Shown: one piece after another, positions 25,788 through 36,000 of the stretch
Layout of the letters: each line of letters begins with the position of its first letter
Numbering within the stretch: the first letter of the stretch is position 1
DNA from: Phycisphaeraceae bacterium
GTDB taxonomy: Bacteria; Planctomycetota; Phycisphaerae; Phycisphaerales; SM1A02
DNA length: 64,000 bases
Direction: 5' to 3'
Assembly (NCBI GenBank): GCA_015709595.1
Contig: CP054178.1
Span: 1 to 64,000, forward strand
Position numbers and translations under genes: made by a program
Notes under the pieces: generated by a model
Told to the model about the DNA's origin: nothing
The model's input: the letters and a program-made list of their open reading frames with translations, nothing else
Database searches by the model: none

Positions 25788-25983
25788 GGAAGTCCACACA
25801 CCCCGTGCGGTTCCCTCGCGGAGCTCGCAATGAAGCGCGTGAAGCGAATGATGCAGTCCCGCATCCGGGGACGGGTGTGCCGACGCCCGTGCTGGCTCCA
25901 GACCTGATGATCGTCCGTTGAACAGGACGCCTCTCCACAGAGCAGGCCCTGCGGCGTACACTCAGGAAGCCAAGGAATGCCCG

Positions 25984-26571
25984 ATGCTCTTGTCACACCC
26001 CACACTGTCGCATCCCGCTGGCGTTCAACGACGCCCGCTGCGACTTCGGTCGATCACTTGTTCATGCGCCGCCGTTCTCACGATCATCTCGTGCGGCTGC
26101 TCCAAGCCGCTCAACAATCTCGACCCAGCCATCGGGGCGGGCGAACCGGTGCTCACGCCCGGCGCCGCGGCGTCGCCTTCGCTGGAAGGCCTGTCGCGCG
26201 ACCACTGGCCTCACACAGCCGTCCACTGGACGGACGGGCGGGTGGCGCACGACGCATCCATGCCGGTGTCGCTCGCATCGTGCCGGAGCACGCCGCGCCA
26301 GGTCGGCACGTTCCCCACGATCGATTCGGTGTCGGACGAATCCACCCATCGCCGTCAGCGGGCCGCCGAGGGTCTGCTCGCGCCCGTGCATGGCCTGGGC
26401 ATGATCGCGCTGTCGCCGTGGGAGATCGTCAAGGGTCGTGCGCCGTGGGTGACCGAATACTCCCCCGCTTTCTCGTACGACCGCTCTGACATGTCCCTCG
26501 GGGGCCATGACATCGGTGTCCGTCCGGCAGCCCCCGCATCACCCGAAGACGCGACTCCGCCTTCGTGGTGA
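25984..26571 (+). CDS. Putative lipoprotein of unknown function
   Basis: A 195-residue protein with a type II signal peptide: a positively charged start (RRPLRLRS), a hydrophobic core and the lipobox LTIISC followed by GCS near residue 38. The mature part has no recognised domain; it contains a short hydrophobic segment (LGMIALSPWEIVKG) also seen in small planctomycete lipoproteins. AAGGAA precedes the ATG at 25984. The 196 bases before it hold no gene I can support. Confidence 0.6.
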   Translation: MLLSHPTLSHPAGVQRRPLRLRSITCSCAAVLTIISCGCSKPLNNLDPAIGAGEPVLTPGAAASPSLEGLSRDHWPHTAVHWTDGRVAHDASMPVSLASCRSTPRQVGTFPTIDSVSDESTHRRQRAAEGLLAPVHGLGMIALSPWEIVKGRAPWVTEYSPAFSYDRSDMSLGGHDIGVRPAAPASPEDATPPSW

Positions 26572-26666
26572 TGTCACCAGCGCGTTCCGAGGAGCGGCGC
26601 GTCAACAGTCAGAACCTGACCTCGATCCGCTCGTGGAATCGGAGGGCTCCACGATCGGCGATCGCG

Positions 26667-27416
26667 CTATTTCTTCGCCAGGGCCGGCGCTTCGGTTTTG
26701 AGATACAGGATCCGCCGGCACGAGCCGCACCGCACCAGGGTGTCCGGCTTGCCGCGAAGGAGCGAGTAGGTTTCCAGCGGCACGTGCATGTTGCACGCCG
26801 CGCAGGCGAACTCCTTGCTGCGAAGGTCGATCACCTCGAGGGCGGCCATGGGCTCGCCATCGTAGGTGTCCGCCATCTGCTCGAAGATCTTGAGCGCTTC
26901 GCCCGGCACGTGAACCACCGCGGCGGCGCGCTCTTTCTCCAGTTCGCTCAGGCGCTCGGCCACGTCGTGTCGGCGCTCCTCCAGCTCCTTCGCCGCCAGA
27001 TCGCGGTGCCGGGTTCGGTCCTCCACCTGCTGCTGCAGCTCGGGCAATTGCCTGGAGAGCGTTTCGACCTGCTCCATGTCGGTCAGAATACCGTTCTCGA
27101 GCGCCGTCTTCTGCTGCTTGAGCGTGTTCACCTCGGTCAGCAGGGCGGTGTACTGCTTGTTCGTGGCGGCGTTGTTCAACTCCGTCCGCACCTTGTCGAT
27201 GCGGGCGTTGAGCGACCCCGTCTCCACCTCGACGTTGGCGATCTTCGCCTTCAGCTGGCGCAGCCGCGCTTCCGCCTCGTGCAACTGTTCAAGGGCGGTC
27301 TTGAGTTTCGCTTCCTGCGCGGCCAGAAACCGCTCGGCGGACTTCACCCGTCCCGTCAGACCGCGTACCTGTGCGTCCACCCGGAACAGGTTCAGCAGAT
27401 TCTCCATCAGCGTCAT
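26667..27416 (-). CDS. Coiled-coil protein with C4 zinc ribbon
   Basis: A 249-residue protein of the C4-type zinc-ribbon family found in many bacteria. Residues 10-175 are a coiled coil broken by a short turn (TNKQYTALLTEVN). The last 60 residues hold CAAC and CGSC pairs that form the zinc ribbon (EFACAACNMHV ... VRCGSCRRILYL). Members are thought to bind nucleic acid or act as scaffolds, but the role is not settled. Length is normal. Confidence 0.82.
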   Translation of the reverse strand: MTLMENLLNLFRVDAQVRGLTGRVKSAERFLAAQEAKLKTALEQLHEAEARLRQLKAKIANVEVETGSLNARIDKVRTELNNAATNKQYTALLTEVNTLKQQKTALENGILTDMEQVETLSRQLPELQQQVEDRTRHRDLAAKELEERRHDVAERLSELEKERAAAVVHVPGEALKIFEQMADTYDGEPMAALEVIDLRSKEFACAACNMHVPLETYSLLRGKPDTLVRCGSCRRILYLKTEAPALAKK

Positions 27417-27636
27417 TGAGCGCTCCGAAACCCCGTGGGAGTCTATGCCTGACCGGCGACTTGGACGAGCGGCCCCCTCACTCCTTCACTTGATACTTCA
27501 CCGACTCGCTTCCGGCTCCTGCCGACACCCTGAGCTGGCGCTGCGGTGTTTCGACAACGGGCATTCGATCGTGGCGCCATCTTCCCCAGCGGATTGCGGA
27601 CGGTACACTACCGCCCGCGCATGGGGAGCCGCCCTG

Positions 27637-28548
27637 ATGAAGCAACGACTGATCGTGGGCCTGCCGCTGGCACTGCTGTTCCTGGCGATGTTCTGGCTGG
27701 ACGATCGTCTGGACGGCATGGCGGTGCCGTCGTGGCTGGAATGGCTTTTCCCAGGCCGTGCGCACCCGCCACGCGGCGTGCTGCTGTTCGTGGTGGCGCT
27801 GGTCATCACGCCCCTGGCGGCCCGCGAGCTGGCGGCGATTCTTCGGGGCGGCGGCATCGCCGCGCGCACCTGGCTGACAACCGCCGCGGCGCTGCTCGGC
27901 CTGATCCTGAGCTTCGTCATCCCCACCAAGGCGGTGGCGGGTCAGGATCTGGCCATCTCCCTGGCCATCGTACCGACCGGGCTGATCGTGGCGTTCGTCG
28001 CCTCGCTCTTCACCTTCAGCCAGAACCGCAACGTGCAGGGTGTGGCGGCGGCGGCCGGTGGCGTGGTCTTCGCCATGGTCTACCTGGGACTCATGACCGG
28101 GTTTCTTCTGGCAATCCGTCGCTGGCACTCCGCCTGGTGGATCGTCGGGATCATCGCCACCACCAAGATGTGCGACACCGGCGCCTACTTCACCGGCAAG
28201 GCCATCGGGCGGAGAAAACTCATCCCCTGGCTCAGCCCCGGCAAGACCTGGGAGGGGCTGGTGGGCGGCATCGTCGTCGCCGCGCTCACCGGAACGGGTC
28301 TGGCGGCGGCCAGTTCGTACCTGCCCTCGCCCCAGGATCATCTGCCCTGGTGGATGGGCACGATCTGCGGAGTGATCTTCGCGCTGGTGGGGCAGTTCGG
28401 CGACCTCGCCATGTCGCTCTTCAAGCGCGGCGCGGGCGTCAAGGACTCCTCTAGCATACTGCCCGGCATGGGAGGCGTGCTGGATGTGCTCGACTCGCCT
28501 CTGATGGTGGCCCCGGTGGCGTTCTGGCTGCTGGTCGTCTTCTGGTGA
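27637..28548 (+). CDS. cdsA: Phosphatidate cytidylyltransferase
   Basis: A 303-residue membrane enzyme that makes CDP-diacylglycerol from phosphatidate and CTP. There are about seven hydrophobic segments. The C-terminal signature KDSSSILPGMGGVLDVLDS matches the family pattern (KDsgsliPGHGGilDriDs), with Met in place of the usual His. CDTGAYFTGKAIGRRKL and SPGKTWEG are also typical. The start at 27637 follows GGGGAG; the frame upstream is open but not conserved. Confidence 0.92.
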   Translation: MKQRLIVGLPLALLFLAMFWLDDRLDGMAVPSWLEWLFPGRAHPPRGVLLFVVALVITPLAARELAAILRGGGIAARTWLTTAAALLGLILSFVIPTKAVAGQDLAISLAIVPTGLIVAFVASLFTFSQNRNVQGVAAAAGGVVFAMVYLGLMTGFLLAIRRWHSAWWIVGIIATTKMCDTGAYFTGKAIGRRKLIPWLSPGKTWEGLVGGIVVAALTGTGLAAASSYLPSPQDHLPWWMGTICGVIFALVGQFGDLAMSLFKRGAGVKDSSSILPGMGGVLDVLDSPLMVAPVAFWLLVVFW

Positions 28549-28567
28549 ACGACTCGCGAGCGGCCGG

Positions 28568-29287
28568 TCATCGCACCTGTGAAAAGGTTCGTTCCTGCGG
28601 CGCAAGCGTGGCAAGGTTCAGGCCGCCCGCCGCATCCACGGTGAGTTCGAGGGATTGCCCCGCCCGTACCGGCTTGTAGACAACTTCGCCCTGGGCGACG
28701 CGGACGCCGTATTCGCGGGCCACATCAGGATTGGCGGCGATCTCCCAGAATCGCTTCCAGATGGCCTGCTCGAGCCGCCCCTCCGCGGAGGCGGCATACC
28801 CGGGTGGAATCGCCCCGGGTGTGTCGATGGGAAACCCATCTCGAGGCGCCATGCGGTCGGAGTAGACCCGGCGGAAGAGCACCAGCGTGCGCCCGCGGAA
28901 GGGATGCCCCAAGGCCACATCCTCGTGACTGAACTTGGCGGTCCACGTGTCGATGAAGAGGATGTCGCCGGGAATGGTGAACCGCTGGCGTGCGAGTTCG
29001 GCGCCCCGATCGTCCAGTTCGATGAAATCGAACGTCGTGTGGGTCACCTGGCCCGTTCCGTCCACGATCTGATCGGTGATGTGAACATGGGCGACCCGCC
29101 GGGAGCGCGACAGACGTTCGAGCATGGCCTCCTTCTCCGCCAGCCGCTTGGTCATGTCCGCGTTGATGGCTTCGAGTTCAGCGATCAGCCGCGCCTGCTG
29201 GCTGTCCCGCAGCATGTACATCGCCGCCAGCAGCACGCCGACGGCGATGGCGGAGATGACGACGGTTCGGAGGATGGAGGACAGCAT
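28568..29287 (-). CDS. Membrane-anchored coiled-coil protein, unknown
   Basis: A 239-residue protein. One N-terminal membrane span (ILRTVVISAIAVGVLLAAMY) is followed by a coiled-coil segment (ARLIAELEAINADMTKRLAE) and a beta-rich soluble domain (HITDQIVDGTGQVTHTTFDF) of no family I recognise. It resembles small planctomycete proteins with a single anchor and a periplasmic or cytoplasmic domain. The start is uncertain (no good ribosome binding site). It converges with cdsA. Confidence 0.6.
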   Translation of the reverse strand: MLSSILRTVVISAIAVGVLLAAMYMLRDSQQARLIAELEAINADMTKRLAEKEAMLERLSRSRRVAHVHITDQIVDGTGQVTHTTFDFIELDDRGAELARQRFTIPGDILFIDTWTAKFSHEDVALGHPFRGRTLVLFRRVYSDRMAPRDGFPIDTPGAIPPGYAASAEGRLEQAIWKRFWEIAANPDVAREYGVRVAQGEVVYKPVRAGQSLELTVDAAGGLNLATLAPQERTFSQVR

Positions 29288-29353
29288 GATGGCGCGCCGC
29301 AGGTGACATCGGCAAACATGCAGGGAGTCGGCCAATTGGCCGATAAATCCGGC

Positions 29354-32155
29354 GTGGAGACCGCTTACGCACGACGGTTGATGAGCACGCTGGGGGCAGC
29401 GGGGTTGTGGTTCGCGTTCGCCGCGTCGGCTGGCGGCGGGGATGGGACAGGCGTCCGGTCGGACAATGGACGCACCCGCGAAATCAGGCGATTCGACTTC
29501 GAAGAAGTGGATCGCAATCCCGTCTCCTTTCCCATCGACTTTTACCGGCTGGAGGACGGGGGGTTCGCATCCGACCCCGCCGCCGCGAGAGTGCGTGGCG
29601 GCTTTCCTCCCTTCGGAACAATGGGTTTCGCGGCTGACCAGGCCCGGTCAGGGCGATGGTCGTTCAAGTTCACGCTGGAAGGCGGCTCAATGGGAGCCGC
29701 GACCACGCCGCGATGCGCCCCGATCATTCCCGGCGGCGACTACCTGGTGACGGCGTGGGTGCGCACGGAAGGGCTGCGCCATGCCCGCGCCCGCGTCGCC
29801 GCTACGGTGTTTGACCAGCATCGACGTCCGATTCCCGGCTCGCACGTCACCGGAGAACTGCTCGACACCCGAGGCGCCTGGGCGCCGGTCGCGCTGCGCG
29901 TGCCCGCTCGGGAGGCCGAGGCCGCCATGCTTGGCGTGGAGTTGCTCCTGCTCCAGCCGGACCAGTGGTCCGGAAGGACGCGCGATCGGGACGAACCGAT
30001 GCTGGAGGATCTGTCCGGGTCCGTCTGGTTTGACGACGTGGCCATCTGGCACGTTCCGCGGTTCGACGTGCGTACAACCAGCGAGCCCGGCCGCGGCAAC
30101 CTGATCGTGCCGCCGGAGGAGCCAGGCCTGTTGATTCACGTCGGGGATCTCTCGGCGGAACCGCTCACGGTGAACGTGACAGTCGTGGACCTCTTCGATC
30201 GCATCGTGCATCAGGAGTCGTTCGAGGTGGCCAGCGGGCGAACCGATCGGCGCATCGCTCTTCCCGGACTGCGGTACGGGTGGTACCGAGCCACCATCGA
30301 TCTGAACGCGTCCCGTGACTGGTTGGGTCGGGATGTCGTCAACTTCGGATATCTGCCTCCCGGCGCCGTGATCGGCGCCGCGGGTTCTCAACGATCGACG
30401 ACGCTCGGCCTGGCCTTGGACGACGAGCCGACCATCGACGCGGCGGCGGCCGCGGCGCGCATCGCGGCGGAACTCGGCTGCACGCCGGTCATCCTGCCCG
30501 CGTGGGATGCCGCCCACAACGCCAGACGACCCAGAGAGGCGTTCGAACCCCTGCGGACCGCGGCGGAACGAATCAGTCAGGGCGGCGGCGAGGTCGTCTT
30601 CGCGCTGCCCCTCGTACCCAACGATCTGGCGTCCACCCTCGCCCTGCGGCGCGATGACGTGCTGGCCCTCTTCACCACCAATTCCGAGAGCACCCGTCCG
30701 AGCATGGAGCGGATGCTCTTCGTCCTCGGCCAGCGCGTGGCACGATGGCAGATCGGAGCCACGGGAGGCCAGGCGGCGCTGTGGCGCGACGATCTCGGCG
30801 TCATTCACGACCAGATGCACGCCACCCTGGCCCGCCTGGTGCCCGGCCCGATCGTGGTGTATCCGTGGTCCATCGAATACCCGATCAATTCCGGCGATCC
30901 GGTCTCCGCGATGTCGATGCACGTCCCGTGGAAGATTCCCCCAGCGGCGATTGGCGACCTGCTCCAGTCGTGGCCTGCGGGGACGGACATCACCCTTGTG
31001 ATTGAGCCGCTTCCAGAAGGCGACTTCACCAATGACGACCGGATCACGGACCTGACGCTCCGCGTGCTCCATGCCCGGCGCGCGGGAGCGGAACGACTGG
31101 TCATCGCCCGACCATGGACGCGTCTCGCCGAGACGGATGAGCCGATGCCCGAGCCGTGGCTTCCGGCCTGGCTGGAAGTCGGGCGACGGCTCCACGGGCT
31201 TTCATTCGCAGGTGAAGTTCCCCTGGGTCGAGGACTCAACTGCTGGCTCTTCGATGGTCCTTCAGGCCCGGTGCTGGCGGTCTGGAACAACAACGCCACC
31301 GGACCGGATGCGACACTCGCCGAACAGCTGGCGGCCGGACCGGTGACGGTCATCGACCCCCTGGGCAACCGGCGGACGGTTCCACTGGAGCGAGGCGTCC
31401 ATCGCGTGGCGCTCGAGGCGGGCCGACCGGTTTTCATCGGCGGGGTGGACTCGGGCCTGGCGAGATTCCGCCAGCGTTTCGCGCTGACGCCCGATTCAGC
31501 GCCATCCATGCAGCGGGAGCATCGGCATGAACTGGTGCTGGCCAACCCGTGGGGAACGACCATCTCCGGCGTGGTGCGGATCGTCGAGCCGCAGCACTGG
31601 CGGTTCACACCCACGCGCATTCCGTTCACGATCGCCGCCGGGGCCGAGGCGCGTCTGCCGTTCTCGCTCTCCTTCGGTCCGAACGAGTTGGCCGGCCCGA
31701 AGCGCATCGAGGCGGAGATCGAACTGACCTCCGGTCAGCGCAGCGCCTTCCGGGTTTCCACGTCGTTTGAACTGGGCGCGGCCGGTCTGGTGCTCGAACC
31801 GTTGTGGCGCGTGATGGGCGAACCGGGAACCTCGCCCACCGACCTGCTGATCACCGCCCACGTGACCAACACCGGCGATCAACCGGTTTCACTGGAATCC
31901 TTCGTGCGCGCCCCGGGCTATCCACGCATGAGCCGCAGCATCGCGCGACTGGGGCCCGGCGAGACCACCATCCGCACCTTCCACCTGGCCGGTGGAGCGA
32001 CGACGCTGGCCGGTCAGTCCGTCATCGTGGGTCTGACGGAAGTGGACGGTCCGCTTCGCCTGAACCGCGAGATCACCCTGCCCTCCCGCATGGTCAACGA
32101 TGATTCAGGCCAGGGCGCCTTGACGCGCGAGACCGGCGTTGATCCGCGGCATTGA
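29354..32155 (+). CDS. Large secreted multi-domain protein, glycosidase-like architecture
   Basis: About 933 residues, with a probable signal peptide (ARRLMSTLGAAGLWFAFAASA). Domains in order, judged by pattern: a jelly-roll-like carbohydrate-binding segment (residues about 40-250), a beta-sandwich (about 260-340), a TIM-barrel-like region (about 350-640) and two C-terminal beta-sandwich domains with NEW3/CARDB-like features (VTNTGDQPVSLESF). It is probably exported and binds or processes polysaccharide; no catalytic pair can be assigned. The GTG start at 29354 keeps the Arg-Arg before the hydrophobic core; ATG 29381 is the alternative. Confidence 0.6.
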   Translation: METAYARRLMSTLGAAGLWFAFAASAGGGDGTGVRSDNGRTREIRRFDFEEVDRNPVSFPIDFYRLEDGGFASDPAAARVRGGFPPFGTMGFAADQARSGRWSFKFTLEGGSMGAATTPRCAPIIPGGDYLVTAWVRTEGLRHARARVAATVFDQHRRPIPGSHVTGELLDTRGAWAPVALRVPAREAEAAMLGVELLLLQPDQWSGRTRDRDEPMLEDLSGSVWFDDVAIWHVPRFDVRTTSEPGRGNLIVPPEEPGLLIHVGDLSAEPLTVNVTVVDLFDRIVHQESFEVASGRTDRRIALPGLRYGWYRATIDLNASRDWLGRDVVNFGYLPPGAVIGAAGSQRSTTLGLALDDEPTIDAAAAAARIAAELGCTPVILPAWDAAHNARRPREAFEPLRTAAERISQGGGEVVFALPLVPNDLASTLALRRDDVLALFTTNSESTRPSMERMLFVLGQRVARWQIGATGGQAALWRDDLGVIHDQMHATLARLVPGPIVVYPWSIEYPINSGDPVSAMSMHVPWKIPPAAIGDLLQSWPAGTDITLVIEPLPEGDFTNDDRITDLTLRVLHARRAGAERLVIARPWTRLAETDEPMPEPWLPAWLEVGRRLHGLSFAGEVPLGRGLNCWLFDGPSGPVLAVWNNNATGPDATLAEQLAAGPVTVIDPLGNRRTVPLERGVHRVALEAGRPVFIGGVDSGLARFRQRFALTPDSAPSMQREHRHELVLANPWGTTISGVVRIVEPQHWRFTPTRIPFTIAAGAEARLPFSLSFGPNELAGPKRIEAEIELTSGQRSAFRVSTSFELGAAGLVLEPLWRVMGEPGTSPTDLLITAHVTNTGDQPVSLESFVRAPGYPRMSRSIARLGPGETTIRTFHLAGGATTLAGQSVIVGLTEVDGPLRLNREITLPSRMVNDDSGQGALTRETGVDPRH

Positions 32156-32195
32156 GTCGTCGCCGACTCATTTCATGGGGACACAAGCCGGCCGA

Positions 32196-32780
32196 TCATC
32201 GCAGCATGTCCCGCGTCGGGGTCTGGTTGAGATTCACCCTGGTCCACGTCAGGTGGGTGATGACCCACGAATCATCCGGCTGTCGCTCGATGCGGGCGAT
32301 CCACGAGGTCGGGATGGCGTATCCGTAGCCGGCCTCCAGGTCGGTCACCACTGAAAAGTCCACCGTGGCCTGCGACCACGAGTCCGACCTGGCGTCACGC
32401 CGGGTCAGCGAGGCCGAGGCGATCCGGTAGCGGGTTCGCAGCAGTTCCAGCCGCGCTTGAATCACCTCGATCGACTCGCCCGGGTTGGACGGACTGCCGA
32501 TCGACATGGTGGCGCGATCCGAAAAGAGGCCCCGCGCCGTCTCCACGTCGGCGTCTTCGGCGGCCTTGACCAGCGTGCGGACAACCAGCAGACCGCGCTC
32601 GGCGGGCGTTGTCACCGCCATCGACGCCGTGACGAGCAGCACCGCGAAGGCCGCCGGCGCTGCGGAGGCATGCATCAGGCGACGATCGTCCCGATGGATT
32701 CCTGTCAATCCCAGGATGGCCGTCATCCCCAGAAGGGCCAGAGCGATCGGCCAGGGGTTGTCAAGCAGGGACAGGAGCAT
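32196..32780 (-). CDS. Membrane protein with NTF2-like domain
   Basis: A 194-residue protein with two N-terminal membrane spans (PWPIALALLGMTAILGLTG and AAPAAFAVLLVTASMAV) and a soluble C-terminal domain of SnoaL/NTF2-like pattern (VKAAEDADVETARGLFSD ... VTDLEAGYGYAIPTSWIARI). Function unknown. It converges with the large secreted protein gene. The 292 bases between this gene and the next (32781-33072) hold nothing I can support. Confidence 0.55.
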   Translation of the reverse strand: MLLSLLDNPWPIALALLGMTAILGLTGIHRDDRRLMHASAAPAAFAVLLVTASMAVTTPAERGLLVVRTLVKAAEDADVETARGLFSDRATMSIGSPSNPGESIEVIQARLELLRTRYRIASASLTRRDARSDSWSQATVDFSVVTDLEAGYGYAIPTSWIARIERQPDDSWVITHLTWTRVNLNQTPTRDMLR

Positions 32781-33072
32781 GAGGGGCGTTGGTTGATGGT
32801 AGTCGATTGTCGGATGTCGGTTGGCGCCCGCGAGTCACGCGGAATATGGAGATGGGCACGCGGAGTCATCGAGGAGCGGACATCAGCCATTGACGCCTTG
32901 AGTGACAGGCGTCCAGACCCTCCGATCAGACCCGCCATGGCACCTTCCCATCGGTTGGGATTGCAGCGCGTCACATCCACTGTCCGATATCAGATGCTGA
33001 CCGGTTGCAAGGATTGCGGCGAGCGTGACATCGGGCAACACTGCCGAAGCGTGCTCGCCCGAGGACGCATGG

Positions 33073-36000
33073 ATGACCCTCGCCGCGCCCCCACACACAT
33101 CCTCCCACTCATCGCCGCACGCATCGCCGGGTTCTGTCCCCGCCGCAACGACGCTCGAGCGCAACCTCTCGTGCCTGGGCGAGCGTCAGGCCGACCTGGC
33201 GAGGCGGCTGCGCGAGACGCAGGCGGCGAACATCGCGTTCGAGCAGGCGGCGGATGGACTCTTCACCGCCCAGCATCAGGGACGCTGGCTGGCCAGCCGA
33301 CACCGCCCCCGGGCGGAAGCCGAGCGAATCGCCGCTTCGGTGGACATCGTCGAACATGCCCTGTTCGTGGTCGGCGGCTTTGGGGTGGGGCATCATGTCG
33401 CGGAGCTGGCGAGGCGGATCGACCGGACCGGGGTCATCATCGTCTACGAGCCGGACCTCGGTCTGCTGCGGGCGGTGCTGGAGCGCATCGACCACTCTGA
33501 CTGGCTGCGCGGCGCACTGATCGTGTTCCTGACCGACCCGACCGATCGTGCCGCGCTGCCCCGGCGTCTGGCGGGGGCCGAATCCATCGTGGCGCAGGGC
33601 GTTGCGTTTCTTGAACATCCGGCGGATCGCGCCCGGCTGCAATCAGACCTTCCCGCGGTCGCCGACCTGGTGCGCGAGTTCGTCGCCGCCACGAAAACGA
33701 CGCTCCTGACCACGCTGGTGCGGGCGGCGGACACCACGCGCAACCTGCTCGGCAACCTGGATCATTACGCACTTGGGCCCGGCATTGCGCCCCTGCGCGA
33801 CGCCGCCAAGGACCGACCGGCGGTCGTCGTCTCCGCGGGCCCGTCGCTGCAACGCAATCTTGACGAACTCGCCAGGCCGGGCGTGCGCGACCGCTGCGTC
33901 ATCGTCGCGGTCCAGACCGTTCTCAAGCCACTGCTGCAGGCGGGCGTGCGTCCGCACTTCGTCACCGCGCTCGACTACCACGAGATTTCCCGCCGCTTCT
34001 ACGAAGGGTTGACCCCGTCCGATGTGCAGGACGTGACTTTGGTCGCCGACCCCAAGGCGCACCCGGCGATTCTCGACGCCTTCCCCGGCCGCGTGCGCTG
34101 CATGGCCAACGGCTTTCTCGACCGCGTGCTCGGACCGCTGGCGCGCGACATGGGCGCTCTGCCCGCGGGCGCCACCGTGGCGCACCTGTCGTTCTACCTG
34201 GCTCGACACCTCGGATGCAACCCCATCGCCTTGGTGGGGCAGGATCTCGGCTTCAGCGACGGGTTGTACTATGCGCGCGGCACCGCCATCGACGATGTGT
34301 GGGCGCCGGAACTCAATCCGTTCAACACCATGGAGATGATGGAGTGGTCGCGCATTGCACGGCACCGGCTGCATCTGCAGCGATTGACTGATCACGAGGG
34401 CAAGACCATTCTCTCCGACGCCCAGATGGTCGCCTACCTGCAGCAGTTTGAGCGTGATTTCGCCGAGGCGAGAGAACGGGGCGTTCGCGTCATCGACGCC
34501 AGCGAGGGCGGCGTGCGCAAGCAGCACGCAGAGTCGATGCGGCTGGCCGAACTGCTCGCCGCCCATGCCGCCACCCCCCTGCCGCACCTGCCCCCCGTGA
34601 GCGAGGACGAACGTCGCCCTGCGAACGCCGTCTCCGAGCGGTTGGCGGCCGTGCGGTGCGACGTGGCGCGCATCGCGTCGGTATCGGGTGAAACCGAGTC
34701 GATCCTGCGTGAGATACTGGAGCACCAGCGCGATGCATCGCGCATCAGCCGACTGTTCAAGCGGCTGGATGAACGGCGGCACGAGGTCGAGCGGATCTTC
34801 GAGGCCTTTGAACTGGTCAACCACGTCAATCAGATGGCCGTTTTCCGCCGCATGAAGCGTGATCGGCGCATTCATCTGTCGCGCGGCGCGGACGATCTGA
34901 CGAAGCAGCGTCTGCAGCTCGAGCGCGACCTGGACAACGTGGTCTGGACGCGCGACGCCGCCAGCGAGTTGGCGGCCATGCTCGATGACGCGATCGAAAC
35001 GGTCACTGGCGACGCGCGTCCCGGCGCCGCCCGTCGGCGGCACGTCACGCCGCCACGCCCGGCATCCGAACATGCGGCATCGGTCGAACTGGCCGGATCG
35101 GACGTTCGTACGCCGTCGCATGTCGCCGCCATGATCGCCATCGATCCGTCGCGGCGAGGCGGCGAGGCGTCGGCGCCCTGCGCGGCCACGCTCCACGGCC
35201 GCACCCTGCTGCAACGCACGCTGGAGCGAATCTCCCGCTCCCGGCGGCTCGATTCCATCATCCTGCTCGCGCCGATCGGCTTCGACGTGGAATCACTCCT
35301 CGACCGATCGCGAGTGACGCGACCGCTGCTCATCGAACGATGCGAGCAGTCCCCCTTCGGACCGGAGCGGGAGGCCATCGCTGCGGCGCGCCGCTGGTCT
35401 CGAACCTGCTGGCGAGGCGGAATCTCCGGAATGAGCGCCTGGGATGAGTCGATCGCCCCACAGGCGATGCACCACGTCATGGCGCAGCGCGGCGTCACGG
35501 CCGCGGTGATCGTCGCGCCGGTCTGGCCGCTGGTCGCCGTCGATGGGGAAGGCGGGATCGACTCGCTCGTCGAGCGCCATCTGCGGCATCCCAGCCAGCA
35601 CAACCTGGTGTTCAGTCAGCACCCGCCGGGATTCGGCGCCTGCCTCGTGAGCGCCTCCCTGATGCGGGAGCTGGCGTTGCGCAACCGGCTGGCCACGATC
35701 GGCGCGCTCCTCGTCTATCAGCCGCGCGCTCCGCAGGGCGACCCCATCGCCCGCGACGCCAACGTGCAGATTGATCATCGCGTCCGGGGCGCGCTGGGCC
35801 ACGGGTTGGTCCAGACGCCGGCTGACCGCGCCATGGTTGAGCGCCTTCCCGAGTCGCTTCTTGAGCGGGGCACGTCGGTGGAGATCGTTGAAGCACTTGA
35901 ACGGGCAAGCGCCGATGTCGACCCCGCCCTGGAGCATGTGATTCTGGAGATCACGACGGCCCGAGACGACGCCGGACATTACGCGACCCTGCGCGGCGGG

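Noticed and set aside
29687-31195. Minus-strand open frame of about 500 codons opposite the large secreted protein
   Set aside because: Same antisense effect in G/C-rich third positions; the plus-strand frame has a signal peptide and domain-like composition.
33643-35214. Minus-strand open frame of about 520 codons opposite the Maf fusion
   Set aside because: The plus strand there encodes conserved Maf motifs; the antisense product is low-information and Arg/Gly/His-rich.
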